A stretch of DNA of 64,000 bases from Arthrobacter jiangjiafuii (GCF_018622995.1 NZ_CP076022.1:2294001-2358000), one strand, 5' to 3'; positions 27,606 through 37,134 are shown, numbered from the stretch's first letter. Numbers and translations: made by a program. Notes: generated by a model from the sequence alone, not told the origin.

Positions 27606-28178
27606 ATGCCATCCGGTGCACCGGAACAGGATACGGTCCTTGACCGTGCCTTCTCCGCAGGCAGCCAGGCGGCCCTTGCCGAGGCCTACCGCAGATACGC
27701 GCCGCTGCTTCGGTCGCTGGCAGTGCGGCGGCTGGCAGATCCGGGGGCAGCAGACGACGTCGTCCAGGAGGTCTTCATCCGGGCCTGGAGATACCGGACG
27801 AGCTACTCCCCCGAACGCTCGGCCCTGCTGGCCTGGCTGGTGGGAATCGCGCGCAACGTCGCGGCGGATTTCGGCATCACACGGGGACGCGAGGATGTCC
27901 TGCTGGAGGCGGCCGCATCGCACCACAGGCAGGAGGCCGACGACGGAGCCGGGAACCCCGACCGGGTCGCCGACAAGGTGGTCATCGAGGCCGAGCTGAC
28001 CCGGCTGGGCGAACCGCAGGGTTCGATCCTCCGGCTGGCCTTCCACGAGGACCTCACGCACCAGCAGATTGCCGAGCGGCTCAACATGCCGCTGGGAACC
28101 GTTAAGAGCCATATACGCCGCAGCCTCGTCCATCTGAGGCAACGATTGGAGGTCAGTGATGCCGCACCTGCACGATGA
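27606..28178 (+). CDS. ECF sigma factor
   Basis: RNA polymerase sigma factor of the extracytoplasmic function group, 190 residues. Region 2 contains AEAYRRYAPLLRSLAV and DDVVQEVFIRAWRY. Region 4 is a helix-turn-helix with LTHQQIAERLNMPLGTVKSHIRRSL. The anti-sigma gene overlaps its 3' end by 20 bases. The partner is RskA-like, so this factor may be SigK-like. The neighbouring sortase and DUF4397 genes are plausible targets, but I could not identify a convincing shared promoter motif. Confidence 0.93.
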   Translation: MPSGAPEQDTVLDRAFSAGSQAALAEAYRRYAPLLRSLAVRRLADPGAADDVVQEVFIRAWRYRTSYSPERSALLAWLVGIARNVAADFGITRGREDVLLEAAASHHRQEADDGAGNPDRVADKVVIEAELTRLGEPQGSILRLAFHEDLTHQQIAERLNMPLGTVKSHIRRSLVHLRQRLEVSDAAPAR

Positions 28179-28980
28179 CGCGCTCACCCTCCTTGCGCTG
28201 GGAGAAGCCCCCACCGACGAAGAATCCGCCCACCTCGACCTGTGTCCGAGGTGCCGGGCCGACCTGGGTTCCTTCCGGCGAGTGGTCACCGCAGCACGGC
28301 AGGCAGGTGCAGAGGAGCCCGGCACCGCCGCCGCAGCGGATTCCGACAACCCTGGGCTTCAATCCCCCGGGCCTGACGTGTGGGCGCGTATCCACCGTGA
28401 ACTGAACCTCGACGACGCCCTCCGGAACGACCCGCTGGCCTCCCCCAATGCCTTCGCAGCCGATGCCTTTGACCCGGCACGGCCTTCCCCCGCAGCCCAT
28501 GCAGGAACTCCGCAGGGGAATGTCCGGCCGCTTGCTGCGGCCCGGCACCGGCGCACGGGTGCGTGGCTGGCAGCTGCGGCAGCCGCCGTCGTCGTCGCCG
28601 GCGCCGGAACCTGGGCAACCCTTCGGGCCGTGGACCCCGTTCCGGGGCCGGAAGTGGTGGCCTCGGCGGAGCTCTCCCCGCTGCCCGCCTACTCCGACAC
28701 CGGCAGTGCCGTGGTCGACCGGCTGCCCGATGGCCGGCGGGAACTCGTGGTCACCTCCACGGGCGACGACGCACAGGGCTACCGTGAGGTGTGGCTGCTC
28801 GCCCCGGACGCCACATCGATGGTGAGCCTGGGAACCATGGAAGGCACGGAGGCGCACTTCGAGCTGCCCGCAGACCTGGACCTGAGCCGCTATCCCGTGG
28901 TCGATGTTTCCGATGAGCCGTACGACGGCGATCCGGCGCACTCCGGAGATTCCATCCTGCGCGGCGAATTGGACCTCTAG
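28159..28980 (+). CDS. RskA-like anti-sigma factor
   Basis: Membrane-anchored inhibitor of the ECF sigma encoded just upstream, 273 residues. The N-terminal cytosolic part carries the zinc-type anti-sigma motif HLDLCPRC (HxxxCxxC). A long Ala/Pro linker follows, a single membrane segment (about 135-160, AWLAAAAAAVVVAGAGTW), and an extracytoplasmic anti-sigma-K domain rich in Asp and Leu. ATG 28159 is chosen since GGAGG is six bases upstream; the GTG one codon earlier is too close. Control likely involves proteolysis of this protein. Confidence 0.9.
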   Translation: MPHLHDDALTLLALGEAPTDEESAHLDLCPRCRADLGSFRRVVTAARQAGAEEPGTAAAADSDNPGLQSPGPDVWARIHRELNLDDALRNDPLASPNAFAADAFDPARPSPAAHAGTPQGNVRPLAAARHRRTGAWLAAAAAAVVVAGAGTWATLRAVDPVPGPEVVASAELSPLPAYSDTGSAVVDRLPDGRRELVVTSTGDDAQGYREVWLLAPDATSMVSLGTMEGTEAHFELPADLDLSRYPVVDVSDEPYDGDPAHSGDSILRGELDL

Positions 28981-28992
28981 TGAACGTGGTTA

Positions 28993-29757
28993 TTGAGTGG
29001 ACGTGATGTTTTAGTGGATGCCGGTGCTGCCGGATCCGTCATTGGGCAGTGGTTCTCGAAGGTGGCATCCGGATTTTCCCGCGGGGCACCCCTGGAAGCG
29101 GGCTGGCCGGTCCTTGCACTGATAATTGCCGCCGCAGCGGTGCTCACCGTGCCCCGGCCCGTGTGGCGGTGGTTCGGCCTGTTCGTCACCTTTGTCCACG
29201 AGCTTGGCCATGCCTTCGCCGCCCTGACGACCGGCCAGGTGGTGAAGGGCATCCAGCTGCGGTTCGACCACTCCGGCCAGATGCACAGCATGGGCCGCAG
29301 CCGGTTTGCCGCCGCCTGGACGGGGTTCTGGGGCTATCCGGTTCCTGCAGTGACCGGCGCGGTGTTGGTCTGGGCCGCCTTTAACGGCTGGGCCGGCTTC
29401 GCCTTGTCTGCGGGTGCCCTGATCATGCTGGCTGCGCTGCTTTTCATCCGCAATGCGCAGGGACTGCTGATCGCCTTTGGCTGCGCGACGGTCTCCGTGC
29501 TGCTGGTGTGGTTCGCTGCCCCACCGGTCGTCTCCTGGGTCACCCTGGCAGTAGGGATAGCGCTTCTGGCAGGGGCTGTACGGGACTGGCTCAATGTCCT
29601 CAGCGTGCATACCAGCCGCCGGCGTTCCCTGCAGAGTTCAGACGCCTTTATCCTCTACCAGCGCACGGGTGTGCCGTCCGTGATCTGGCTGGCCGCCTTT
29701 GCGGCAGTGATAACCGGCGCTGCGGCCGCGGCACTCTGGTGGGCGCGGCCGGCCTAA
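28993..29757 (+). CDS. M50 family (site-2-type) membrane metallopeptidase
   Basis: Polytopic membrane protein of up to 254 residues with an intramembrane zinc motif HELGH (His69-His73 from TTG 28993). Hydrophobic stretches follow at roughly 110-130, 135-190 and 230-250. It fits the M50B-like group common in actinobacteria. It begins 12 bases after the anti-sigma stop and is likely co-transcribed; site-2 proteases of this fold (Rip1) cleave RskA in mycobacteria, so a role in anti-sigma turnover is possible. The start codon is uncertain, as neither TTG 28993 nor GTG 29014 has a good ribosome-binding site. Confidence 0.82.
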   Translation: MSGRDVLVDAGAAGSVIGQWFSKVASGFSRGAPLEAGWPVLALIIAAAAVLTVPRPVWRWFGLFVTFVHELGHAFAALTTGQVVKGIQLRFDHSGQMHSMGRSRFAAAWTGFWGYPVPAVTGAVLVWAAFNGWAGFALSAGALIMLAALLFIRNAQGLLIAFGCATVSVLLVWFAAPPVVSWVTLAVGIALLAGAVRDWLNVLSVHTSRRRSLQSSDAFILYQRTGVPSVIWLAAFAAVITGAAAAALWWARPA

Positions 29758-29777
29758 GGAACGGCGGATTGGCCCCG

Positions 29778-30191
29778 CTACTGCTCGGGAAGCGTAACCC
29801 GCAGCTCCAGCCGGTGCTGGCCGTCTGCTTCCTGCGTGAAGTGCGCTTTGCCTGCGATACCGGCCAGGCCGTCGGTGCCTGAGCCTGGAATGATGTGGCC
29901 GGAGCTCGCCGTTGCGGTTCCTTCGGCAACACCCCAGTGCTGGATCACCATGGTCCCTTCACGCCCGGCGATCTTTCCGGCGAAGACCTCGGAGCACACG
30001 TAACCGGCGCCGACGGCGTTTCCGGCCATGATCAGGTCGGCCACGCTGGTACCGACAATGTCTCCTTCGAAGATCTTCACTGCCCTGACAGTGGAGAGCT
30101 CGCTGTTGGTTCCTTCGACCTGGTAGGGCGTCGGTTCCCATTCCGAGACGTCAAAATCGGCCGTGATTACGTGTTCTGTTCCGTCGGTCAT
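29778..30191 (-). CDS. DUF3224 domain-containing protein
   Basis: 137 residues, soluble, predicted beta-barrel. Typical family blocks are present: FDVSEWEPTPY at the start, VKIFEGDIVGTS, and YVCSEVFAGKIAGREGTMVIQHWG. Family function is unknown. ATG 30191 is chosen at the conserved start; the open frame continues upstream without conserved sequence. Convergent with the M50 gene, 20 bases apart. Confidence 0.82.
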   Translation of the reverse strand: MTDGTEHVITADFDVSEWEPTPYQVEGTNSELSTVRAVKIFEGDIVGTSVADLIMAGNAVGAGYVCSEVFAGKIAGREGTMVIQHWGVAEGTATASSGHIIPGSGTDGLAGIAGKAHFTQEADGQHRLELRVTLPEQ

Positions 30192-30308
30192 TGAACCAGT
30201 ATCCCGTGTCCGGGTGTGGATTGCATGCCGCGGGGCGGCCGCCGGTAGCCTTATCGCTGTGCCCGAACAGGGCACGGCACCTGCATCACCTAAGGAGAAC
30301 CACCCGGA

Positions 30309-31577
30309 ATGTCGCAGAAACTGGCCGCTTTGCAGGAGCGCTTCATGCGCCGCAAATCGTTATGGAGTTGCTTCGCTCTCGTCCATCTGGGGTTCTTCCT
30401 GGCATTGTCCGGGCTCGTGTTCTCCGGCGGGGTCCTCAGCGACATCAGGTTTTACCGGCAGTGGGCCTTCGACGGCCTGAACGACGGCATCTGGCAGGGC
30501 ATCAGCATGGACTGGGTCTACCCGATCGGGGCGCTGGCACCGATGCTCCTCGCCACGATCCTGGGCCCTGCGCTCTATCAACTGGCCTGGTTCCTCATTT
30601 TCACGGCCCTTAATGCAGCAGCAGTGGCGGTCCTCGTCAAACCGGGCACACCGTCCCGCTACGCCGCCGCCTACTGGTGGCTGGCCGTCACCGCGCTGCT
30701 GGGGCCTGTGGCTGTGGGCCGGGTGGACGGACTCACCGCGCCGCTGGTGATTATCGGGTTGCTGCTGCTGGCTGCGCGACCGGTGGTCGCTTCTGCGCTG
30801 CTGGCCCTCGCCACGTGGATGAAGGTCTGGCCGGCCGCCGTGATCCTGGCGGTGCTGGTCGCGTGGCCGCGCCGCCTGACCCTGGTCCTGACCGGCGCAG
30901 CAGTCTCTGCGGTCATGGCCGGAATTGTCGCCGCCGGCGGCGGGATCCACCATTTGCTCTCCTTCGTCGGCGCGCAGGGAGCACGCGGCATGCAGATGGA
31001 GGCCCCCTTCACCACGCCGGGACTGTGGCAGGCCATCCTCGGGGGATCGAACGCCTACATCTTCGAAGACAAGCTCATCAATACCCGCGAGGTGCGCGGC
31101 GCCATGGGAGAGCCGGTTGCCGCCCTGATGATGCCGCTGCTCGCGGCGGCCGCCCTCGCCGTCGTCTTGCTGCTGATCTGGGCGCTGCGCCGCGGCGCGA
31201 ACGCCGGGGAGCTCCTGATTTCCGGGTCGCTCGCACTGGTGGCCGCGTTCATAGTCTTCAACAAGGTGGGCTCACCGCAGTTCATGCTGTGGCTCGGTGC
31301 CGTGGTGGCCGTCGGGTTGGCTTGGGAGGGCAGGAGCTGGCGGGTGCCGGCACTTCTGATGCTGGCCATCGCACCGCTGACGACCCTGGTCTACCCGATG
31401 TTCTACGCAGCACTGTACAACGACCTGAACGTTGCAGTAGCGCTGGCGCTGACCGTGCGCAATGTGCTCCTGCTGGTCCTGTTCGGGTGGTCGCTGGTAC
31501 GGATCGTGCGCCTGGCCAGGACCGGTGGCAGCGGCAGCCTCAGCGCGCCCGGAGTTCGCCCGGAGACGGCTCCGTAA
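30309..31577 (+). CDS. GT87-type (DUF2029) polyprenol-phosphate glycosyltransferase
   Basis: Integral membrane glycosyltransferase of the C fold, 422 residues with about ten hydrophobic segments. The early periplasmic loop contains SDIRFYRQWAFDG, where acidic residues usually act in catalysis. In actinobacteria such enzymes add mannose or arabinose from polyprenol phosphate to lipoglycans. AAGGAG precedes ATG 30309. The 3' end overlaps the 3' end of the convergent mannosyltransferase gene by 38 bases. Confidence 0.85.
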   Translation: MSQKLAALQERFMRRKSLWSCFALVHLGFFLALSGLVFSGGVLSDIRFYRQWAFDGLNDGIWQGISMDWVYPIGALAPMLLATILGPALYQLAWFLIFTALNAAAVAVLVKPGTPSRYAAAYWWLAVTALLGPVAVGRVDGLTAPLVIIGLLLLAARPVVASALLALATWMKVWPAAVILAVLVAWPRRLTLVLTGAAVSAVMAGIVAAGGGIHHLLSFVGAQGARGMQMEAPFTTPGLWQAILGGSNAYIFEDKLINTREVRGAMGEPVAALMMPLLAAAALAVVLLLIWALRRGANAGELLISGSLALVAAFIVFNKVGSPQFMLWLGAVVAVGLAWEGRSWRVPALLMLAIAPLTTLVYPMFYAALYNDLNVAVALALTVRNVLLLVLFGWSLVRIVRLARTGGSGSLSAPGVRPETAP

Positions 31578-33078
31578 GCCTCTTCTGGAACAGGACCTTC
31601 GTCTTGGGGTCCAGGAAAATCAGGTACAGCGCAAAGCCCAGTGCCGTCACGGCAGCGATCTGCCGGGCGGCGCTGAGGCTGAAGTCGAAGTACGGCCAGA
31701 TATCCAGCTGGTCGCTGATCGCGTAGACCATGAAGAACGAAACCAGCAGGTAAAGGGTCTTCACCTGCCAGTCGTTGCGGATCCCGGTGACGGCAAACAG
31801 CGGGATCAGCCACACCACGTACCAGGACTGGATCATCGGTGCGAGCAGGACGACGGCGGCGAAGGCCAGGGACAGGCGGCGGACCAGCCTGCTGTACTCC
31901 CCCACGAACATCTGCCAGAACACGACGATGATGGAGGCCACCCGGCCGACCGTGTGCACGATGTCCGCGAAGGTCCAGCCCGGCAGGCCCACGGCGTTGC
32001 CCAGCGTGGCAACGATCATGCCCAGGAAGCCCACCGGCGCGTACCAGATCCAGACACTGCCCGGCGTGCTCAGTGCGCCGACCCAGCCGAAGCCGAAGCC
32101 GTTCAGCACGCCCATGATCCAGAGCAGGCCCAGGGACAGCCCGGCGGTCATGAACCAGTAGAGGAACTTGCGCGGCCAGGACGCACCCTTACCTGCCCAC
32201 ATCAGGCCCACGAAGGGCAGCAGGATCAGCGTGATCGGCTTGATGCCGATGGAGAGCGTGATCAGCAGGATGCCGGGCAGCGCCCGCTTCGTGGCTGCCA
32301 GATACAATCCGGCCAGCGCGAGGCCGATCATCAGGGCGTCATTGTGGATGCTGGCAATGAAGGTGGTCAGGAACAGCGGGTTGGCGGCAGTCAGCCACAG
32401 GGCACGGTTGGGATTGATGTTGTGCAGTTCAGCGAGTTTGGGCACGAAGTACACGCACATGGCCACACCGACCAGGGAGATCAGCCGGAACAGCAGGATC
32501 GAGAATTCCGGCTGGCCGCCGGTCAGCCGGATGACCCCTTCCTCCAGCCAGAGGAACACCGGACCGTACGGGGTGGGGCTCTGCGCCCACAGATCGTCGG
32601 CGCCGGTCTGCAGATAGTTGGAAATCTGCGAATAGCCGTCCTTGTACGGGTTCAGCCCGCTGACCATGACCTGGCCCTGCGCTATGTACGCGAAGACGTC
32701 GCGGCTGAAGAGCGGCAGGGCCAGGCACATCGGCGCGCCCCAGGCAATAATCGCCTTCAGCACCACCGGGCGGGTTTCCGGACCCCAGGACGTGATGCGC
32801 TGGCCGAGCCGCAGCCAGGACCGGACGAGGAGCATGCCGCCCAGCGCCAGCAGGAAGACGGCGAGCACTGAGCCCTCGGTCTCAAAGCGGAGCCACATGA
32901 TGACCGGGTTGCGGCGCAGCTCGGAGGAGGCAAGGGACAGCCACCCGACGCCGAACGAGCCGGCGAGCATCATGAGTGAACCGACCAGGCCCTGAATAAT
33001 CGCGACGTTGGGGTTGTTGCCTTTCGTTATCTCCGGGGCGGGAGACGAAGGCTCGGTCGCGGGGACCTGGGCGGTCAT
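31540..33078 (-). CDS. Polyprenol-phosphomannose-dependent alpha-1,6-mannosyltransferase (MptA/MptB type)
   Basis: Membrane glycosyltransferase of 512 residues with many hydrophobic segments. The hallmark is RDVFAYIAQGQVMVSGLNPY in the first large extracytoplasmic loop, with the catalytic Asp of the RDV motif, and TPYGPVFLWLEEG after it. MptA/MptB extend the alpha-1,6-mannan backbone of lipomannan on the outer face of the membrane. ATG 33078 is used; a longer frame exists but has no conserved start. The enzyme could be MptA or MptB; the sequence alone does not decide. Confidence 0.85.
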   Translation of the reverse strand: MTAQVPATEPSSPAPEITKGNNPNVAIIQGLVGSLMMLAGSFGVGWLSLASSELRRNPVIMWLRFETEGSVLAVFLLALGGMLLVRSWLRLGQRITSWGPETRPVVLKAIIAWGAPMCLALPLFSRDVFAYIAQGQVMVSGLNPYKDGYSQISNYLQTGADDLWAQSPTPYGPVFLWLEEGVIRLTGGQPEFSILLFRLISLVGVAMCVYFVPKLAELHNINPNRALWLTAANPLFLTTFIASIHNDALMIGLALAGLYLAATKRALPGILLITLSIGIKPITLILLPFVGLMWAGKGASWPRKFLYWFMTAGLSLGLLWIMGVLNGFGFGWVGALSTPGSVWIWYAPVGFLGMIVATLGNAVGLPGWTFADIVHTVGRVASIIVVFWQMFVGEYSRLVRRLSLAFAAVVLLAPMIQSWYVVWLIPLFAVTGIRNDWQVKTLYLLVSFFMVYAISDQLDIWPYFDFSLSAARQIAAVTALGFALYLIFLDPKTKVLFQKRLTEPSPGELRAR

Positions 33079-33195
33079 CTGGGTGGTTCCAATCTTTGGG
33101 TTCGTACGGTTACCCAACGGCTCGGCGGAGCGCAGCCTGATTTCACGGCAGAGGTCAGCCAAGGCAAATCAGCGCTGGCCGGCGGTACCGCCAAC

Positions 33196-33216
33196 TGGCG
33201 CCAAGGACAGGCGCCA
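33196..33216. promoter_or_regulatory. Inverted repeat upstream of the mannosyltransferase gene
   Basis: TGGCGCC (33196-33202) / GGCGCCA (33210-33216) with a seven-base spacer, in the 291-base divergent region 33079-33369. Could be an operator or a leader hairpin. Confidence 0.35.
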
Positions 33217-33369
33217 AACACGCCGCGGCGAGGACCGTCAGTAGCCAAGATATTAGCATCGCTGCCTGTCTGACGCCGGGATGCGCAGGACGCGCCGGGC
33301 CCGTGATCCGGCGGTGCGGGATACGTCACATAGACTGGGGGCGGTTTGAATCAACGAGGCAAGGCGGTA

Positions 33370-34275
33370 ATGGCTGTGGGGCGCCACCGGGCAGTACAAG
33401 CGAACGGCAGTGATGCCGACGGCGAAGGCGGGGTCGGCCCCACGGGCAGTGGCCCGGCCGCGGCAAACCACGAACTGCTGGGCTGGGGAATCTTCCTGGC
33501 AGTCACCGCAGCTGCGGCGATGGGCTGGGCCGGAATCGGCTGGCCCGTTATTTCCGGCTGCGCCCTGTTGCTGCTGGTGTCCTTCATAACCGTCTGGCGT
33601 GTCCAGCGGGATACCGGCCACAACCCGGGTCCAACAGTTGCCGTGCTGGAACCGGCGGATGCCGCTCCCCCAGCCCCTCCGGCCACAGGCGGGACGGACG
33701 ACGGAACGGGACCCACTGCAGGTTCCGCAGGACCCGGCGGCCCTGCCCCGCTCACCCGCAAGCAAATGCGCGCCGCCGATCCCACCACCGGTCTGCTGCC
33801 GGTTGTCCCGATGTTCGGCCGCCCCGTTCCGACCGCACCGGCATCGGTGCAAAAGGGCCTCGAGACCGTTGTGCCCGGAGGCCGCCGGGAACGGCGCCAC
33901 GCCGGAACCACCTCTGCTGCAGGGAGCCAGGCACCAACCGCGGCAGCTGATTCGCCGGCATCCCCCGGACCGGCAGGTCCGATCAGTCCGGGTACGGTCA
34001 CCGGGGCGGGGGCCGGCAGCACCTTCGGCCCGGTCATCATCGAGGCCGCTGTCTACGGCCCCGCTCCCGAGCCGGCGGTTCCCGCCGCCGGGACAGCCTC
34101 CCCCGCATCGGGGGACGCCTTGGCGGTTGCAGGAGAAAGCCGCTGGACCCGGACGTTTGGCCCTCCCGAGACCGGCCAGCTGCCGATCCAGCGGTATGTG
34201 GCCGGATCCGCCGCAACCGATCCCGCCGATCCCACCCTTCCGGACCGGCGCCAGCGCAGCCACTCCAGCCTTTAA
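33370..34275 (+). CDS. Hypothetical membrane protein with long Pro/Ala/Gly-rich tail
   Basis: 301 residues. A short charged N-terminus, two adjacent hydrophobic segments (about 40-60 and 62-82), then more than 200 residues of low-complexity Pro/Ala/Gly/Thr sequence without a recognisable domain. ATG 33370 has AAGG five bases upstream; a TTG at 33346 is the alternative. It is followed 53 bases later by orn. No function can be assigned. Confidence 0.65.
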   Translation: MAVGRHRAVQANGSDADGEGGVGPTGSGPAAANHELLGWGIFLAVTAAAAMGWAGIGWPVISGCALLLLVSFITVWRVQRDTGHNPGPTVAVLEPADAAPPAPPATGGTDDGTGPTAGSAGPGGPAPLTRKQMRAADPTTGLLPVVPMFGRPVPTAPASVQKGLETVVPGGRRERRHAGTTSAAGSQAPTAAADSPASPGPAGPISPGTVTGAGAGSTFGPVIIEAAVYGPAPEPAVPAAGTASPASGDALAVAGESRWTRTFGPPETGQLPIQRYVAGSAATDPADPTLPDRRQRSHSSL

Positions 34276-34328
34276 TCCCCCGAACCGGCGCAGCAGCAGC
34301 GCCGCAGACGGCGCGGTACATTGGTTTT

Positions 34329-34943
34329 GTGCCAATAACTAATGAACGTATCGTCTGGATCGATTGCGAAATGACCGGGCTGGACATCAGCGCCGACGCC
34401 CTGATCGAAGTGGCCGTCCTGGTGACGGACTCCGAGCTGAACATCCTGGGAGACGGGGTGGACGTGGTGATCCGGCCCGACGACGCCGCCCTGGCCCAGA
34501 TGGGCGACTTTGTGCGGAACATGCACACCACGTCCAAGCTCCTGGACGAGCTGCCCGGCGGCATGTCGATGGCGGAGGCTGAAGCCCAGGTCATCGAATA
34601 CATCACCAAATGGGTCCCCGAGCCCAAGAAGGCGCAGCTGGCCGGCAACTCCGTGGGAACGGACAAGATGTTCCTGGCCCGCGACATGCCCGAGGTCATC
34701 GACTACCTGCATTACCGGATCATCGATGTCTCCACCATCAAGGAGCTGGCCCGCCGCTGGTACCCCCGCGCCTACTTCCAGGCTCCGGCCAAGACAGGCA
34801 ACCACCGCGCGCTGGGCGACATCGTGGATTCCATCAACGAGCTGCGGTACTACCGCGAGGCGGTTTTTGTCCCCGCGCCGGGCCCGGATTCCGCGACCGC
34901 AAAGAAGATCTCCGCGGCCATCATGGACGGCCCCAAAAGTTAG
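34329..34943 (+). CDS. orn: Oligoribonuclease
   Basis: DEDDh 3'-5' exoribonuclease that removes the last dinucleotides of RNA, 204 residues. Asp12 and Glu14 lie in IVWIDCEMTGLD, the third acidic residue is in the AGNSVGTDKMFL region, and the closing H-x4-D is in HRALGDIVDS. The start is GTG 34329 without a clear ribosome-binding site. The length is the usual one for the family. Confidence 0.96.
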   Translation: MPITNERIVWIDCEMTGLDISADALIEVAVLVTDSELNILGDGVDVVIRPDDAALAQMGDFVRNMHTTSKLLDELPGGMSMAEAEAQVIEYITKWVPEPKKAQLAGNSVGTDKMFLARDMPEVIDYLHYRIIDVSTIKELARRWYPRAYFQAPAKTGNHRALGDIVDSINELRYYREAVFVPAPGPDSATAKKISAAIMDGPKS

Positions 34944-35084
34944 CTCCGTCACATTTGGGGCCCTTGGCGCAGAGTTGGTCAGGACCACCCCAAAAACCGT
35001 GTAAGCTTGATTCCGCTGCCTCAGATAAATGAGTTCGCACAGACCACTCGCCTGGACTTTGCGAATATGTTATCCGAGGCACAT

Positions 35085-35158
35085 GGTGGGTATAGCTCAG
35101 TTGGCAGAGCGCCTGGTTGTGGTCCAGGAGGTCGCGGGTTCAACCCCCGTTACTCACC
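35085..35158 (+). tRNA. tRNA-His (anticodon GTG)
   Basis: Acceptor GTGGGTA / TACTCAC with the extra G at 35085 facing C at 35158, as required for tRNA-His. Anticodon stem CCTGG / CCAGG with loop TTGTGGT giving GTG. CCA follows directly at 35159-35161, so it appears to be encoded here, unlike the other tRNAs in the window. Confidence 0.97.
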
Positions 35159-35186
35159 CCAATGAGGCTGGCAGGACCAGCTTCCC

Positions 35187-35223
35187 AAAGGCCGCCCCGG
35201 TTCATTCGGGGCGGCCTTTCTTG
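35187..35223 (+). terminator. Terminator of tRNA-His
   Basis: AAAGGCCGCCCCG (35187-35199) / CGGGGCGGCCTTT (35207-35219), 13 pairs, seven-base loop, then TTTCTTG. Confidence 0.92.
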
Positions 35224-35321
35224 TGTTTGACTGTTACTGGCGTTCGGATTACATCCGAAGCAGGACAGCCGCAGCCCCGCCGTCGGGACCTGTTGTGGCC
35301 AATCAATGAGGAGGCGCCGCC

Positions 35322-36479
35322 TTGGAGCGCAAATTGTTCGAAGAAGACCATGAGCTTTTCCGCGACCTTGCCCGGGAATTCAATTCCCGCGAGGTCGCTC
35401 CCGGGTACGCCCAGTGGGACGCCGAGCACATGATGCCCCGGCAGCTCTGGAAGGCGGCCGGCGAGCAGGGTCTGCTCGGGCTGGCCGTTCCCGAGGAATT
35501 CGGCGGCGCCGGAATGCCCGACTACCGCTACCGCGCCGTGCTGGACGAGGAGTTCGCCCGCGCCAACCACCTCGCCGTCGGCCTCGCCTTCCACCTGCAC
35601 GACGACATGGTCCTGCCCCATCTGCTGGCCTACGGCTCCGACGAACTCAAGGAACGCTGGCTGCCGGAGATGGTCAGCGGCGAGAAGGTCACTTCTGTGG
35701 CCTGGACCGAGCCGGGCGCGGGCAGCGACCTGCGCGGCATCCGCACCAAAGCGGTACGGGCCGACGACGGCGGCTGGCGGCTGAGCGGGCAGAAGACGTT
35801 CATCGGCAACGGCATCAGCGGCGACGCTTCCCTGGTCCTGGCCCGCACGGACGGTGGCACAGGCCGCGGCGGCAAGGATTCCTTCAGCATGTTCATGGTG
35901 GAAAAGACCGAGGGGTACAGCACCGGCCGCCAGCTGGACAAGATGGGCCTGAAGGCCTCGGATACCGCCGAGCTGTTCTTCGACAACGTGGCCGTCCCCG
36001 AGGGCAATCTCGTGGGAGAGGTTGGCCGCGGGCTCGAGTACGCCGCAGGCCAGCTCCCCCAGGGCCGGCTGGCAATCGCCGTCGCCTCCTCCGCCGTCGC
36101 CCGCCGGATCTACGAAGCCACCCTCGAGTACACCAAGAGCCGCAACGCCTTCGGCGAGCGGATCGCCGACTTCCAGAACAGCCGCTTTGTCCTGGCCGAC
36201 ATCCTCACCGAGGTGGAGGTCACCGAGGCGTACGTGGATTCCGCCATCGGAGCCTTCAACGAGGGCAAGCTGGACGCTGTCTCCGCCGCCAAGGCCAAGC
36301 TCTGGGCGAGCGAACGGGTCAAGTCCATCACCGACCGCTGCCTGCAGCTGCACGGCGGCTACGGCTACATCCTGGAGTACCCGGTGGCGCAGGCCTTCCT
36401 GGCCGCCAGGCTGCTGACGATCTTCGGCGGCACCTCCGAGATCATGCGCGAGGTCATCGGCCGGCAGATCACCGCCTAA
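35322..36479 (+). CDS. Acyl-CoA dehydrogenase
   Basis: FAD-dependent dehydrogenase of fatty-acid or branched-chain acyl-CoA oxidation, 385 residues. The conserved segments are [15 protein letters not shown] (FAD and substrate), the [11 protein letters not shown] block, [12 protein letters not shown], and the C-terminal [13 protein letters not shown] followed by the [12 protein letters not shown] stretch. The catalytic glutamate is probably the one in the LEYP or TSEIM segment, depending on subfamily. TTG 35322 has GAGGAGG upstream. Substrate unknown. It precedes def by 61 bases. Confidence 0.92.
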   Translation: MERKLFEEDHELFRDLAREFNSREVAPGYAQWDAEHMMPRQLWKAAGEQGLLGLAVPEEFGGAGMPDYRYRAVLDEEFARANHLAVGLAFHLHDDMVLPHLLAYGSDELKERWLPEMVSGEKVTSVAWTEPGAGSDLRGIRTKAVRADDGGWRLSGQKTFIGNGISGDASLVLARTDGGTGRGGKDSFSMFMVEKTEGYSTGRQLDKMGLKASDTAELFFDNVAVPEGNLVGEVGRGLEYAAGQLPQGRLAIAVASSAVARRIYEATLEYTKSRNAFGERIADFQNSRFVLADILTEVEVTEAYVDSAIGAFNEGKLDAVSAAKAKLWASERVKSITDRCLQLHGGYGYILEYPVAQAFLAARLLTIFGGTSEIMREVIGRQITA

Positions 36480-36540
36480 ACGTCCTGACACACCCCGCAG
36501 CACCAGCACTGCCCGCCCTAGAGAAAGACCAAGACCAGCC

Positions 36541-37113
36541 ATGACCGTCCGTCCCATCGTTATCCACGGCGAACCCGTCCTGCACCGCCGCGCTGCGCCC
36601 GTCGAAAAGTTCGACGACGAGCTGCGCACCCTGGTGGCTGACATGTACGAAACCATGGATGTGGCCAACGGCGTCGGGCTGGCAGCCACGCAGGTGGGCG
36701 TGGGATTGCGGCTGTTCACCTTTGCCTTCGAGAACGACGACGACGCTCCGGACCGCGGCGTCGTCATCAATCCGGTGCTCATCACGTCCAAGGTCCCCGG
36801 CTCCGTGCCGGATCCGGACGAGGACTCCGAGGGCTGCCTGTCGGTTCCGGGCGAGAACTTTCCCGTGAACCGCGCCGACTGGGCGAAGATCAGCGGTTTT
36901 GATGAAAACGGGCAGCCGGTGGAATTCGAGGCCACCGGCTGGTTCGCCCGGGTGCTGCAGCACGAGTACGACCACCTCGACGGCAAGCTCTATGTGGACA
37001 AGCTCAACGACCGCTGGGCGCGCAAGGCCCGCAAGGCGATCAAGGCCAACGGCTGGAATGTGCCGGGACTGACCTGGATGCCCGGCGTCGACCCCGATCC
37101 GTTCGGCCACTAG
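36541..37113 (+). CDS. def: Peptide deformylase
   Basis: Iron or zinc hydrolase that removes the N-formyl group from nascent proteins, 190 residues. All three motifs are present: GVGLAATQ (44-51), EGCLS (97-101) and QHEYDHL (140-146), giving metal ligands Cys99, His141 and His145 and the catalytic Glu142. ATG 36541. Followed by a very strong terminator shared with the GAPDH gene. Confidence 0.97.
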   Translation: MTVRPIVIHGEPVLHRRAAPVEKFDDELRTLVADMYETMDVANGVGLAATQVGVGLRLFTFAFENDDDAPDRGVVINPVLITSKVPGSVPDPDEDSEGCLSVPGENFPVNRADWAKISGFDENGQPVEFEATGWFARVLQHEYDHLDGKLYVDKLNDRWARKARKAIKANGWNVPGLTWMPGVDPDPFGH

Positions 37114-37134
37114 CCTCCCAGTTCGGCCGCTCAA

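Noticed and set aside
31462-32871. 469-residue open frame on the plus strand
   Set aside because: Antisense of the mannosyltransferase; composition is Gln/His/Asp-rich shadow sequence without a family match.
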